Positions 25,646 through 34,250 of a DNA stretch of 34,250 nt are shown one piece after another (the first letter of the stretch is position 1; every line of letters starts with the position of its first letter). Origin of the DNA: Comamonadaceae bacterium (lineage in GTDB: Bacteria; Pseudomonadota; Gammaproteobacteria; Burkholderiales; Burkholderiaceae_C); assembly GCA_947451565.1 (NCBI GenBank), contig CANFZT010000006.1, forward strand, positions 1 through 34,250. The letters are read 5' to 3'. The notes below the pieces were generated by a model, which was not told the DNA's origin, ran no database searches, and saw only the letters and a list, made by a program, of their open reading frames with translations. A program made the position numbers and the translations under genes.

Positions 25646-26485
25646 TCAATGGGTCGATGACTTGCTGCGCTCGTACAGCGGCATGACTTTGGGCAAGTTG
25701 GCCTGAATTTCTTCAATGCGTGTGTTGCCCGAAGGATGGGTGCTGAGCCACTGCGGTGGCGCACCTTTGTTGGCGGCACTCATTTTTTGCCACAACGTCA
25801 CACCCGCACGCGGGTCGTAACCGGCGCGTGCGGCGATTTCCATGCCGACCAAGTCAGCCTCGGTTTCATCGTCACGGCTGAATTTCAGGTTCAGCAAGTT
25901 CGCCCCTTGCTTGGCTACCAAATCGGTGAGTTGTGGGCTTACACCAAAGAACACCGAGGCTACGGTGCTGCCGAGAGTGGCCACGCCGTTGGTCGCCGCC
26001 GCCTTGCCCATGCGTTCACGCGCATGCTCGCGCAAGGCGTGGGCAATTTCATGCCCCATGACCATGGCCACTTCGTCGTCGGTGAGTTGCAACTGAGTCA
26101 AGATGCCACTGTAAAAAGCAATCTTGCCGCCAGGCATGCAAAAGGCGTTGATTTGGTTGGACCCCACAAGGTTGACTTCCCATTTCCACTCTTTGGCACG
26201 CGGGTTCCAGTCAAAGCTTTGGGGAATGATGTCTTTGGCGATGCGACGCAAGCGTATGACTTGCGGATGGTTGTCAGGGCCGAGTGCGTTTTTGCTGGCG
26301 GCTTCCCTCATCATGTCTGCATATTGCTTGCGCGCGGATTGCTCGACTTCTGCCGCAGGCACGAGGTTGGCAAACACCGAGGCCTCCTTGTTCACTTCCA
26401 CGCCATCGCGGGCCAGCAGCACACCGCTGCCGAGGCCGCAAGCGCAACCCACACAACCGTAAAGAAAAGCGCGTTTCGTGAGCAT
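25646..26485 (-). CDS. M48 family metalloprotease
   Basis: VMGHEIAHALREHARERM (HExxH) and ETEADLVGMEIAARAGYDP. Confidence 0.93.
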   Translation of the reverse strand: MLTKRAFLYGCVGCACGLGSGVLLARDGVEVNKEASVFANLVPAAEVEQSARKQYADMMREAASKNALGPDNHPQVIRLRRIAKDIIPQSFDWNPRAKEWKWEVNLVGSNQINAFCMPGGKIAFYSGILTQLQLTDDEVAMVMGHEIAHALREHARERMGKAAATNGVATLGSTVASVFFGVSPQLTDLVAKQGANLLNLKFSRDDETEADLVGMEIAARAGYDPRAGVTLWQKMSAANKGAPPQWLSTHPSGNTRIEEIQANLPKVMPLYERSKSSTH

Positions 26486-26521
26486 GAAAGAGTCTTTTTG
26501 TGAAAGCCTGAAAATAGAGGG

Positions 26522-27877
26522 ATGAACGATACAACAAGTCCAGCAACCCCGTCGACCACCGAAGTTAAAAAACTCGGTTGGCTCGCCGCGCTTCATGTGT
26601 ATTTAGAGCCCGCCTCATGGCGTATGTTGTGTCTGGGATTTTCTACGGGTTTGCCCCTTTTATTGGTGCTGGGCACACTGAGTTTTCGCCTGCGCGAAGC
26701 CGGCATTGACCGCAGCACGATTGGCTTTTTGAGCTGGGTGGGCTTGGCCTATGGTTTCAAATGGGTGTGGTCCCCCTTGGTCGACCGCATGCCCTTGCCT
26801 CTGCTCACGCGTTACTTGGGTCGCCGCCGCAGCTGGTTACTGTTCGCGCAGGCCATGGTGGTGGCGGGACTCATCGGCATGGCCTTGCTTGACCCGCAGC
26901 AAGCCCTAGAGCCTGTGGTGTGGGCCGCCTTGGTAGTGGCGTTTGGCTCGGCCACACAAGACATTGCGCTGGATGCTTTTCGCATCGAGTCCGCCGACGC
27001 ACAGCACCAAGCCGCCCTAGCCGCGACTTACCAAACCGGCTACCGCCTCGCCATGATTTGGGCAGGCGCAGGTGTGTTGTGGATTGCCGCACGCGCGGCA
27101 GGAACCGACGACACCACCTACCAACACAGTGCTTGGCAGGCCGCCTATCTGGTGATGGCCGCGTCGATGAGCCTGGGCGTGTTGACCGTATTGCTCTCTC
27201 CAGAGCCGGTACAGCGCGAGATCCCTCCCGCACGCAACGCACGCGCTTGGTTGCAAGGCGCGTTGATTGAGCCCTTTGCCGAATTCATCCGCCGTTACCA
27301 CTGGCATGCCGTCATCATTTTGGGGCTCATTGCGGTGTACCGCATCAGCGATGTGGTGATGGGCATCATGGCCAATCCGTTTTATGTGGACATGGGCTAC
27401 ACCAAAGACGAAGTGGCCGCCGTCACCAAAGTGTTTGGCGTCATCATGACTTTGTTGGGCGCTTTCATTGGTGGCGTGCTGTCGATGCGTTTAGGCGTGA
27501 TGCGCATCCTCATGCTGGGCGCCGTGCTGAGCGCCCTCACCAATTTTTTATTTGCGTGGTTGGCCACACGCGGGCATGACCTGACGGCTTTGGTATGGGT
27601 CATCTCAGCCGACAACTTGGCCAGTGGCATCGCCTCTGCGGCTTTCATTGCGTACTTGTCTAGCTTGACCAACATCAACTATTCGGCCACGCAGTACGCC
27701 CTGTTCAGCTCCATGATGCTGCTCGCCCCCAAATGGTTGGCTGGTTTCTCGGGGGTGTATGTCGACGCACATGGCTACGAAGCTTTTTTCACCAGCACCG
27801 CCTTGCTCGGGGTGCCAGTGCTGTTGCTGGTCTGGCTGGCCTCCCGCATCTTGCCAGTGGGGGGCTCAACGCCCTGA
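26522..27877 (+). CDS. AmpG-like MFS transporter
   Basis: MLCLGFSTGLPLLLVLGTLSFRLREAGIDRSTIGFLSWVGLAYGFKWVWSPLVDRMPLP; FGSATQDIALDAFRIE. Confidence 0.9.
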   Translation: MNDTTSPATPSTTEVKKLGWLAALHVYLEPASWRMLCLGFSTGLPLLLVLGTLSFRLREAGIDRSTIGFLSWVGLAYGFKWVWSPLVDRMPLPLLTRYLGRRRSWLLFAQAMVVAGLIGMALLDPQQALEPVVWAALVVAFGSATQDIALDAFRIESADAQHQAALAATYQTGYRLAMIWAGAGVLWIAARAAGTDDTTYQHSAWQAAYLVMAASMSLGVLTVLLSPEPVQREIPPARNARAWLQGALIEPFAEFIRRYHWHAVIILGLIAVYRISDVVMGIMANPFYVDMGYTKDEVAAVTKVFGVIMTLLGAFIGGVLSMRLGVMRILMLGAVLSALTNFLFAWLATRGHDLTALVWVISADNLASGIASAAFIAYLSSLTNINYSATQYALFSSMMLLAPKWLAGFSGVYVDAHGYEAFFTSTALLGVPVLLLVWLASRILPVGGSTP

Positions 27878-27940
27878 TTTACCTTGTCTTTACGTGATGG
27901 ACAGGCAAACACACAACCGCGAAGGCATGATGGGGAAACC

Positions 27941-28648
27941 ATGAACACCTTGCTCTTGATCGAAGATGACCATCGCCTCGCCAACATGGTGCGCGAATAC
28001 CTCCAACAATCTGGTTTTACCGTACAACATGCGGCCAATGGATTGAGCGGCTTAAAGCTGCTGCAAGACAGCGCCCCCGCCCTGGTGCTGCTTGACCTGA
28101 TGCTGCCCGATATTGAAGGCTTGGAAGTGTGCAAACGCATCCGCGCCTTGCCAGGCACCTTGGCGCAAACACCCGTGCTGATGCTGACCGCCAAAGGCGA
28201 TCCGATGGATCGCATTGTTGGCCTAGAACTCGGCGCCGACGATTACTTACCCAAGCCCTTCGAACCCCGTGAGTTGCTGGCACGCATTCGCGCTGTGCTG
28301 CGCCGCCATGCACCCGGCGAGACGACCGATGCCGCACACCAAACGCTCAAATTTGGCTCGTTAGACCTTGACCGCGATGCACGCACGGTCAGCTTGCGTG
28401 GCAAGGTGTGCGATCTCACAGCGTATCAATTTGATTTGCTGTGGGTCTTGGCCGAGCGCGCAGGCCGAGTGCTGTCGCGTGACCAAATCATGGAAGCGGT
28501 GCGAGGCCGTGAGCTCGAAGCCTTCGACCGCTCGATCGACGTTCACATGGGCCGCATTCGTGCCGCCATTGAAGACGATGCCAAAGCCCCCAAACGTATC
28601 CTGACCGTTCGCGGTGTGGGTTACGTGTTTGCAAAACAACAAGACTGA
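27941..28648 (+). CDS. OmpR/PhoB-type response regulator
   Basis: LLIEDDHRLANMVREYLQQSG; LVLLDLMLPDIEGLEVC; winged-helix VHMGRIRAAIEDDAKAPKRILTVRGVGYVF. Confidence 0.95.
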   Translation: MNTLLLIEDDHRLANMVREYLQQSGFTVQHAANGLSGLKLLQDSAPALVLLDLMLPDIEGLEVCKRIRALPGTLAQTPVLMLTAKGDPMDRIVGLELGADDYLPKPFEPRELLARIRAVLRRHAPGETTDAAHQTLKFGSLDLDRDARTVSLRGKVCDLTAYQFDLLWVLAERAGRVLSRDQIMEAVRGRELEAFDRSIDVHMGRIRAAIEDDAKAPKRILTVRGVGYVFAKQQD

Positions 28649-28654
28649 TTCCAC

Positions 28655-29899
28655 ATGCCATCGACCTCGCCTAGCCGTTCTTTGCATCTGCCGTTGTATG
28701 TGCGTATTTGGCTGGCGGTGGTGTTGGCGGTGGCTGTGCTCACCCTGTTGACGGGTTGGATTCTGCGCATCACCGCCGAGCCACCTCTTCGCGAAGTGAT
28801 GGTGCGCAACGCCTCGGGCGAGCTGGTGGGTCAAGGTCGGGCGCGTTTGCGTGCGCCTGATGGTTTGCCTATTGAAGCACCGCCCCTGCAAGGGCCCGAC
28901 ATGTCGCATCCGCCCGGGCATTTTGGCTCTGGCCCAGAATTCATGGTGCGCATGCAAAACGGCGAGTTGATGCATGTGCATTTGCCACGCCCGCCCCACA
29001 GCTTTTGGTCACGCCCGCCTTTTGGCTTTGCTTGGACCTTGGGCTTGGTCGCACTCGCCGTGGCACTCGGCACCTATCCGATCGTGCGTCGATTGACGCG
29101 CCGTTTAGAAAACCTACAAAAAGGTGTGGAGCAATGGGGCACCGGCAACTTATCGGCCCGGGTGGCCGAACAAGGCAATGACGAAGTGGCTTACCTTGCC
29201 CAACGCTTCAACCATGCTGCTGAGCAAGTGGAGCAGCTTGTCACCTCGCACAAATCGCTGCTGGCCAATGCCTCACACGAATTACGGTCACCCCTCACAC
29301 GCATTCGCATGGGCCTGGAGTTAATGGGTGACTCACCTTCACCCGCCATGAAGGAAGAGATTTCGCGCAGTGTGGGCGAGCTCGACCAGCTGATCGATGA
29401 AATTTTGCTAGCCAGTCGTCTGGATGCCAAAGAGGCCGACCTTGGTACGGTGGAGTCTGTCGACTTGACAGGCCTTGCCAGCGAAGAGTGCGCACGCGTA
29501 GAGGCCCATTTGGAGTTGGGTTTTCAGCCACAAAGCATCGTCGTCCCAGGCATTGCCAAGCTACTGCGCCGCATGCTGCGCAACTTGCTTGAAAACGCTC
29601 GTCGCTATGGCACATCGGACATTGAGGTGCAGCTTTCAAACTGGGTTGAACACAACCGCCATTGGGTGCGCCTGTGCGTGTGCGACCGTGGACCTGGCGT
29701 GCCTGCGGCGTTGCGTGAACGCATCTTTGAGCCGTTCTACCGCTTACCCGGTGCGAGTGAACGCGAAGGCGGTGTGGGCTTGGGCTTATCACTGGTACGT
29801 TCCATCGTGCAACGCCATCACGGCGCTGTGCACTGCGAAGATCGCGAAGGGGGCGGCGCACGATTTGTGGTGCTGCTGCCCACTGACGTCAGTGGGTAA
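28655..29899 (+). CDS. Sensor histidine kinase
   Basis: HAMP region, LLANASHELRSPLTRIRMGLEL, LRNLLENARRYG, GVGLGLSLVRSIVQRHHG. Confidence 0.95.
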   Translation: MPSTSPSRSLHLPLYVRIWLAVVLAVAVLTLLTGWILRITAEPPLREVMVRNASGELVGQGRARLRAPDGLPIEAPPLQGPDMSHPPGHFGSGPEFMVRMQNGELMHVHLPRPPHSFWSRPPFGFAWTLGLVALAVALGTYPIVRRLTRRLENLQKGVEQWGTGNLSARVAEQGNDEVAYLAQRFNHAAEQVEQLVTSHKSLLANASHELRSPLTRIRMGLELMGDSPSPAMKEEISRSVGELDQLIDEILLASRLDAKEADLGTVESVDLTGLASEECARVEAHLELGFQPQSIVVPGIAKLLRRMLRNLLENARRYGTSDIEVQLSNWVEHNRHWVRLCVCDRGPGVPAALRERIFEPFYRLPGASEREGGVGLGLSLVRSIVQRHHGAVHCEDREGGGARFVVLLPTDVSG

Positions 29900-30926
29900 A
29901 ACCTGCGGCCAATTGGTGCACGATTTCAGCGGCCGGACATGCCTTACACCCTGAACGGTTCATCCCTGACCAGAGCGGCGTGAAGTCATCGCGTTGACTC
30001 GCCTCAGCTTTGGTTCTCAAGGGTGCGATGCTTTGCGTGGCCATCGGGAAAACCGGTGCTGCCGCGTTTTGCGGTCCCAGTTCGTGCATGACGCGGTTGA
30101 ACAGCCCGCGGGCCAAACCCCCTGTAAACAGATTGGTCAATGCCGTGGGCGCCTGCTGATCGCTCAAACGTACCCGATGCAACGCGCTGGTTTTGGCTTC
30201 GTGACAGAGTAAAAACGCCGTGCCTACTTGCACCGCCGCCGCGCCTACAGCCATAGCGGCTTGCACGCCTTGCGCATCAGCAATACCTCCCGCTGCAATG
30301 ATGGGCACCTGTATGTGTGGCGTCAGTTGCTTCAACAGATCAAAGGTATAGGCTTGCTGTGTGACATCGCGGTCCAGAAAGTGCCCGCGGTGCCCACCGG
30401 CCTCAAGGCCTTGCGCAATGACGCCGTCAGCCCCGTTGGCGACCAACCAACGCGCTTCATTCAACGTGGTGGCGGAAGACAACACAAATGCGCCACGCAA
30501 CTTCACGCGCGCTAATAAATCTGGACGTGGCAGCCCGAAATGAAAACTGACCACCGTGGGCGAGAACGCGTCCAGCACGTCAGCCATTTCGTCATCAAAC
30601 GGGCGGCGGCCGGCGGAGGCTGGGATCGCCACGGGGTCAATGCCAAACTCTTGGTAATACGGCAACAACGCGGCCTGCCACGCAGACTCTGCCGCGGCTG
30701 TGTGCTGCGGTGGTTGATGGCAAAAGAAATTGACGTTGTAAGGCAACCCACTGCTTTGCAGCACTTGCAGTTCACGACGCAAGGTCTGGGCATCGAGCAT
30801 GGCCGCGGGCAGAGACCCCAAGCCGCCCGAGCGGCTGACGGCAAGGCTTAGGCCAGTGTCTTGCACGCCCGCCATGGGCGCTTGGATGAGCGGGAAGCGG
30901 GTCCCCAAAATCGCGTTCAATGACAT
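29889..30926 (-). CDS. Nitronate monooxygenase-like flavin oxidoreductase
   Basis: FPLIQAPMAGVQDTGLSLAVSRSGGLGSLPAAML; VIAQGLEAGGHRGHF; PIIAAGGIADAQGVQAAMAVGAAAVQVGTAFL. Confidence 0.93.
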   Translation of the reverse strand: MSLNAILGTRFPLIQAPMAGVQDTGLSLAVSRSGGLGSLPAAMLDAQTLRRELQVLQSSGLPYNVNFFCHQPPQHTAAAESAWQAALLPYYQEFGIDPVAIPASAGRRPFDDEMADVLDAFSPTVVSFHFGLPRPDLLARVKLRGAFVLSSATTLNEARWLVANGADGVIAQGLEAGGHRGHFLDRDVTQQAYTFDLLKQLTPHIQVPIIAAGGIADAQGVQAAMAVGAAAVQVGTAFLLCHEAKTSALHRVRLSDQQAPTALTNLFTGGLARGLFNRVMHELGPQNAAAPVFPMATQSIAPLRTKAEASQRDDFTPLWSGMNRSGCKACPAAEIVHQLAAGFTH

Positions 30927-31051
30927 CGCAAACTTTCAAGTAATCTCGGCGCCATCCTAGCGCCAACGGCCATACGCCTGCGCGCTTGCCGACTATGATG
31001 CAAGCCATTTATAACGCACCGCCCTCAGCGTGCTATCGCCTTATTGACCCC

Positions 31052-32068
31052 ATGAGCCAACGCATTCTTATTTTGTCGCACGACAACAAAATTGGCGACG
31101 CTATTGTGATGACGGGTTTATTCCGCCCCTTGCGTGCGCATTGGCCCGATTGCGAAATTGGTGTGTTGTGTGGCGCCAGCAATGCCGCCTTGTATCGCCA
31201 CCATCCCGAAGTGAAATGGCTGCATGTGTCGTCAAGCCGCAATGTGTTTGCCCGCCTGTGGGCCAGCCTCAAAGCGCGTATGGTGCGCTACGACATGGTG
31301 GTGCACTTTGGCTTAGACCTTGCTAACCCTTCCGTACAGCTGGTGTTGAACACGGTCAACGCCAAACAACGTTTTTTGTTTTTGGAGCATCCCACCAAGC
31401 CCCTGCCCAACGACGAGGTGATGGCCGGCGATTGGGGCTACAGCACGCATGACAAGGCGCAACACTACTCCGCACGTCATCTGCATTTTTTACACACATT
31501 GGGGGCCAAGCCTGGCCCCTACCAATATGACATTCGTTTAGGTCAGCATACCGCTGCGGTAACAAAGCCAACAGACAAAGACTTGTTAATGGTCATCAAC
31601 AGCCAAAGCAGCGCGGCAAACAAATCGTTTTCATTGCCTTGGCTGCAGCAATTCGTGCATGCCGTTTATGTGAAGTACCCCCACATCCACATGCACCTAC
31701 TCAGCGCCAGCCCCGCGCTTGAAAAGTCAATGCATGCGATGTTTGACATACAAAGCGACCGCGTGACGGTGAGCCCTTTTGTGCCAACGGTCACGCCCGC
31801 GCTGGCCATGATTCAACATGCTGACTTGGTGGTATCACCTGACACCTACGCGGTCCATGCCGCCAGCGCCTGGAACAAACCCGTGATTGCGCTGTACGAA
31901 CCCAGTGTGCTGTCCGTGGACTCGTGGGAGCCTTTGTCAGACACCTATGCCCAAATCGTGGCACCCGCAGGACAAGCGGTGAGCCAGATTGACGTGTCTG
32001 AGGTGATGACGGCGCTGGCTCAGTTGCTGGCCACGCCAAACTCACGTCAACGCGTGTTGCTGAAGTAA
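31052..32068 (+). CDS. Glycosyltransferase family 9 (heptosyltransferase-like)
   Basis: MSQRILILSHDNKIGDAIVMTGLFRPLRAHWPDCEIGVLCG; DLVVSPDTYAVHAASAWNKPVIALYE. Confidence 0.88.
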   Translation: MSQRILILSHDNKIGDAIVMTGLFRPLRAHWPDCEIGVLCGASNAALYRHHPEVKWLHVSSSRNVFARLWASLKARMVRYDMVVHFGLDLANPSVQLVLNTVNAKQRFLFLEHPTKPLPNDEVMAGDWGYSTHDKAQHYSARHLHFLHTLGAKPGPYQYDIRLGQHTAAVTKPTDKDLLMVINSQSSAANKSFSLPWLQQFVHAVYVKYPHIHMHLLSASPALEKSMHAMFDIQSDRVTVSPFVPTVTPALAMIQHADLVVSPDTYAVHAASAWNKPVIALYEPSVLSVDSWEPLSDTYAQIVAPAGQAVSQIDVSEVMTALAQLLATPNSRQRVLLK

Positions 32069-32070
32069 GT

Positions 32071-32898
32071 TCAGTTTTCGACGAGCAAAGCGCGTTGCTC
32101 AGCCGTCCACTTTTGCTCAAGCGGAATGAGTTTGTCTTTGTCGACAAAGGGCGGGTAGCCGCCCTTCATGGTTAAGCGAATGTAATGGTGGTTGAAGCAG
32201 TCCAGCGCGATGTGCATGGGGCGAATGTCACCCACTTCGCGGGCACGCAGGGCTGTGCGCAAGAACAAATCAAAGTCTGCTGCTTGTTGGGTTTCATCCC
32301 AAGGACCCAAGATGTTTAGGGCCCGACGCGAGAACATCACGGTATTGCCCACAAAACCTTCGACAGCTTGATGCTTGAACTTGTCTTGGCGGTTTTTACA
32401 AAATGCCGCCCAGTTGCCATACATCCATTTGTGCATCAGCAACAAGCTGCGACGGCCCGTGCCAAACAAACCCACCAAGCCACGGATGCGGTTCCAACGG
32501 CGACGTAACTTTTTGGTCGCCGCTTTGCTTTCGATGCGCTCAATGCCACACGAGGTGATGACGTCGAGTTGGTTGTGCTCGGCGTTGGCAATGAGGGTCG
32601 CGTCCCAGTCTTTGCTGACGATGATGTCGTTGTTCAAGAATGCCAGCCACTCGCCCTTGGCAACGGCAATGCCTTGGTTCTGAGAGACAGGGTAAGAGTA
32701 GTTGCCGGGGTTGCGAATGACGCGCGCACCCACCGACTCAAAAAAATCAGCACTGGCATCGGTGGAGGCGTTGTCGATGACGATGAGCTCAAACGAGTGC
32801 TGGGTGTGCTTGACCAAGTTTTCCCAATAAATCTGGTTCATCGGCAACTGGTTGTAAACCGCTGTGATGATGCTGAGCTTAGGCTTTTGTTCAGACAT
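32071..32898 (-). CDS. Glycosyltransferase family 2
   Basis: KLSIITAVYNQLPMNQIYWENLVKHTQHSFELIVIDNASTDASADFFES; LAFLNNDIIVSKDW. Confidence 0.93.
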   Translation of the reverse strand: MSEQKPKLSIITAVYNQLPMNQIYWENLVKHTQHSFELIVIDNASTDASADFFESVGARVIRNPGNYSYPVSQNQGIAVAKGEWLAFLNNDIIVSKDWDATLIANAEHNQLDVITSCGIERIESKAATKKLRRRWNRIRGLVGLFGTGRRSLLLMHKWMYGNWAAFCKNRQDKFKHQAVEGFVGNTVMFSRRALNILGPWDETQQAADFDLFLRTALRAREVGDIRPMHIALDCFNHHYIRLTMKGGYPPFVDKDKLIPLEQKWTAEQRALLVEN

Positions 32899-32919
32899 AG
32901 ACGCACTTCTCAAAGGGGT

Positions 32920-34038
32920 TCAAAGCAAGCGATAAACGCGCTCAGCCGACACGTCTTCTAAGCAACGCGTGTGGCCCAAAGGGCAATTTCGCTCGTAGCA
33001 AGGCGAGCAAGCCAATGGCGGTTGGTAGCTGGGGTCAACACGCAGCCACACCACACGCGCACGGTCATTCAACGGCGGCGTGTGCTCAGGGCTGGATGAA
33101 CCAAACACCGCCACTTGCGGCACACCAAAAGCCGCCGCAACATGCATGAGGCCTGAGTCGTTGCTGACCACGCGGTGGGCATAGGCAATCAGCGCGAAAG
33201 CTTGCGTCAGGTTGGTTTGTCCTGCCAAGTTAAAGCAATGGCCGGGCTGTTTGGCATTGGCTGTCGTGGCAATTTCTTGGCAGATGTCGAACTCTTTGTT
33301 GGAGCCGAGCAAAAACACAGGGCTATCAATCTTGCTCGCCAGCGCTGCGAAGTGTCTAGCAGGCCAGCGCTTGGCTGGGCCGTATTCCGCACCCGGCGCA
33401 AACACGACATAGCTGCGCTTGGCCAAGGTTGGCAACGTCGGCATATGGGTGGCGAGTGCTTCTAGCGCCTCGTCCATCACACCCGCACCGGCCTTGAGTA
33501 CAGGGCGTAAGTCACCAACCAACTTCATCGGCTTGCCAGGGTTTTGGCCCACCAAACTCAACGCGGCGTACCACTCGACCATGGGTGGGCGCTCTTCAGT
33601 TTGGGGATGGGGTAAACGATCGGTCAATAAACCAAAACGCATTTCACCGGTGTAACCCACGCGTTTGGCAATGCCGGCCATCCAGGGTAGCAATGCACTC
33701 TTCAAAGAGTTGGGGCACACATAGGCCACCTCAAACTTGTCGCGCAATTGGCTGGCAAGTTTCAAACGGCCCACCAGTTGCAGGCCGCCGTGTTTGAACG
33801 GCATTTCAATCACCTCGGCGACGCCGGGCATCACACGGTAAACCGGTGCAATCCAAGGTAGCGCAGCGACAGTGAGGCGCTCACCGCGCGCAGCCAAACG
33901 GCGCAGCAAGGGCTCGGTCATCACCGCATCCCCAATCCATTGGGGCGCGATGATGAGGGCGTTTTTAGTGGTGGCCGCCAACGTGCTCGCCGGCTTTGAG
34001 TTTGTAAACGGTGCCGCAGTAAGGGCACTTGGCTTCAC
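32920..34038 (-). CDS. waaF: Lipopolysaccharide heptosyltransferase II (start uncertain; TTG at 33981 also possible)
   Basis: NALIIAPQWIGDAVMTEPLLRRLAARGERLTVAALPWIAPVYRVMPGV; SNDSGLMHVAAAFGVPQVAVFGSSSPEHTPP. Confidence 0.93.
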   Translation of the reverse strand: MKPSALTAAPFTNSKPASTLAATTKNALIIAPQWIGDAVMTEPLLRRLAARGERLTVAALPWIAPVYRVMPGVAEVIEMPFKHGGLQLVGRLKLASQLRDKFEVAYVCPNSLKSALLPWMAGIAKRVGYTGEMRFGLLTDRLPHPQTEERPPMVEWYAALSLVGQNPGKPMKLVGDLRPVLKAGAGVMDEALEALATHMPTLPTLAKRSYVVFAPGAEYGPAKRWPARHFAALASKIDSPVFLLGSNKEFDICQEIATTANAKQPGHCFNLAGQTNLTQAFALIAYAHRVVSNDSGLMHVAAAFGVPQVAVFGSSSPEHTPPLNDRARVVWLRVDPSYQPPLACSPCYERNCPLGHTRCLEDVSAERVYRLL

Positions 34039-34168
34039 CCGTTTTGGCCACGTCCAAGTAGACCTTGGGGTGGCTGTTCCAAAGTTTCATGTCGGCTTTG
34101 GCGCTGGGGCAAAACACGCCGCCTTGACCGTTCAAGTCTTTGGCTAAGAGTTCAACTGTGTTGCTCAT
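33965..34168 (-). CDS. Zinc-finger domain protein
   Basis: VFCPSAKADMKLWNSHPKVYLDVAKTGEAKCPYCGTVYKLKAGEHVGGHH. Confidence 0.9.
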   Translation of the reverse strand: MSNTVELLAKDLNGQGGVFCPSAKADMKLWNSHPKVYLDVAKTGEAKCPYCGTVYKLKAGEHVGGHH

Positions 34169-34170
34169 TT

Positions 34171-34250
34171 TTATACCTTCGTCAACCAGTGTGCGTACTT
34201 GGGATTGCGGCCATTGACGATGTCAAAGAACGCAGTTTGGATCTTCTCAG
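34171..34250 (-). CDS. ilvE: Branched-chain amino acid aminotransferase, C-terminal fragment
   Basis: Minus-strand frame ending at 34171 reads EKIQTAFFDIVNGRNPKYAHWLTKV*; absent from ORF track because truncated. Confidence 0.85.
   Translation of the reverse strand, partial: EKIQTAFFDIVNGRNPKYAHWLTKV

Noticed and set aside
1-34250. tRNA, rRNA, CRISPR arrays, IS elements, integrases
   Set aside because: None recognised; no transposase or integrase motifs in the ORF track. The accessory block at 17.6-21.4 kb shows no mobility genes or att-like repeats that I could see.

Overview
The window looks like a compact betaproteobacterial chromosome segment, probably Comamonadaceae-like judging by gene content. 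Left half: SDR C-terminus, pyrE, exodeoxyribonuclease III, a MAPEG protein, and a complete urease/urea-uptake locus. In that locus ureA-[small ORF]-ureB-ureC-ureE-ureF-ureG lie on the minus strand, urtABCDE lie on the plus strand, and ureD is stranded on the far side of urtE on the minus strand. A TonB-dependent receptor (TBDR) diverges from ureD. I read strong sigma54 -24/-12 sites and NtrC-type dyads in the ureA/urtA and ureD/TBDR intergenic regions, which tie the TBDR to the nitrogen/urea regulon. Right half: TIGR03862-like flavoprotein, panD, a visibly AT-richer accessory block, tandem YceI genes with cytochrome b561, a DODA-type dioxygenase with a divergent LysR gene, an MBL-fold hydrolase, an M48 protease, an AmpG-like MFS transporter, an OmpR-type two-component pair, an NMO-like oxidoreductase, LPS glycosyltransferases (GT9, GT2, waaF), a zinc-finger protein and the ilvE C-terminus. 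The best candidate for an undescribed system is 17633-21426. It holds two tandem small membrane peptides sharing an EIxWGxGS tail, a duplicated promoter/operator element, an intragenic terminator, an orphan secreted protein, a stand-alone ModE-like HTH protein, and a LuxR-type response regulator overlapping a hybrid histidine kinase. All assignments are by eye; no database search was run.
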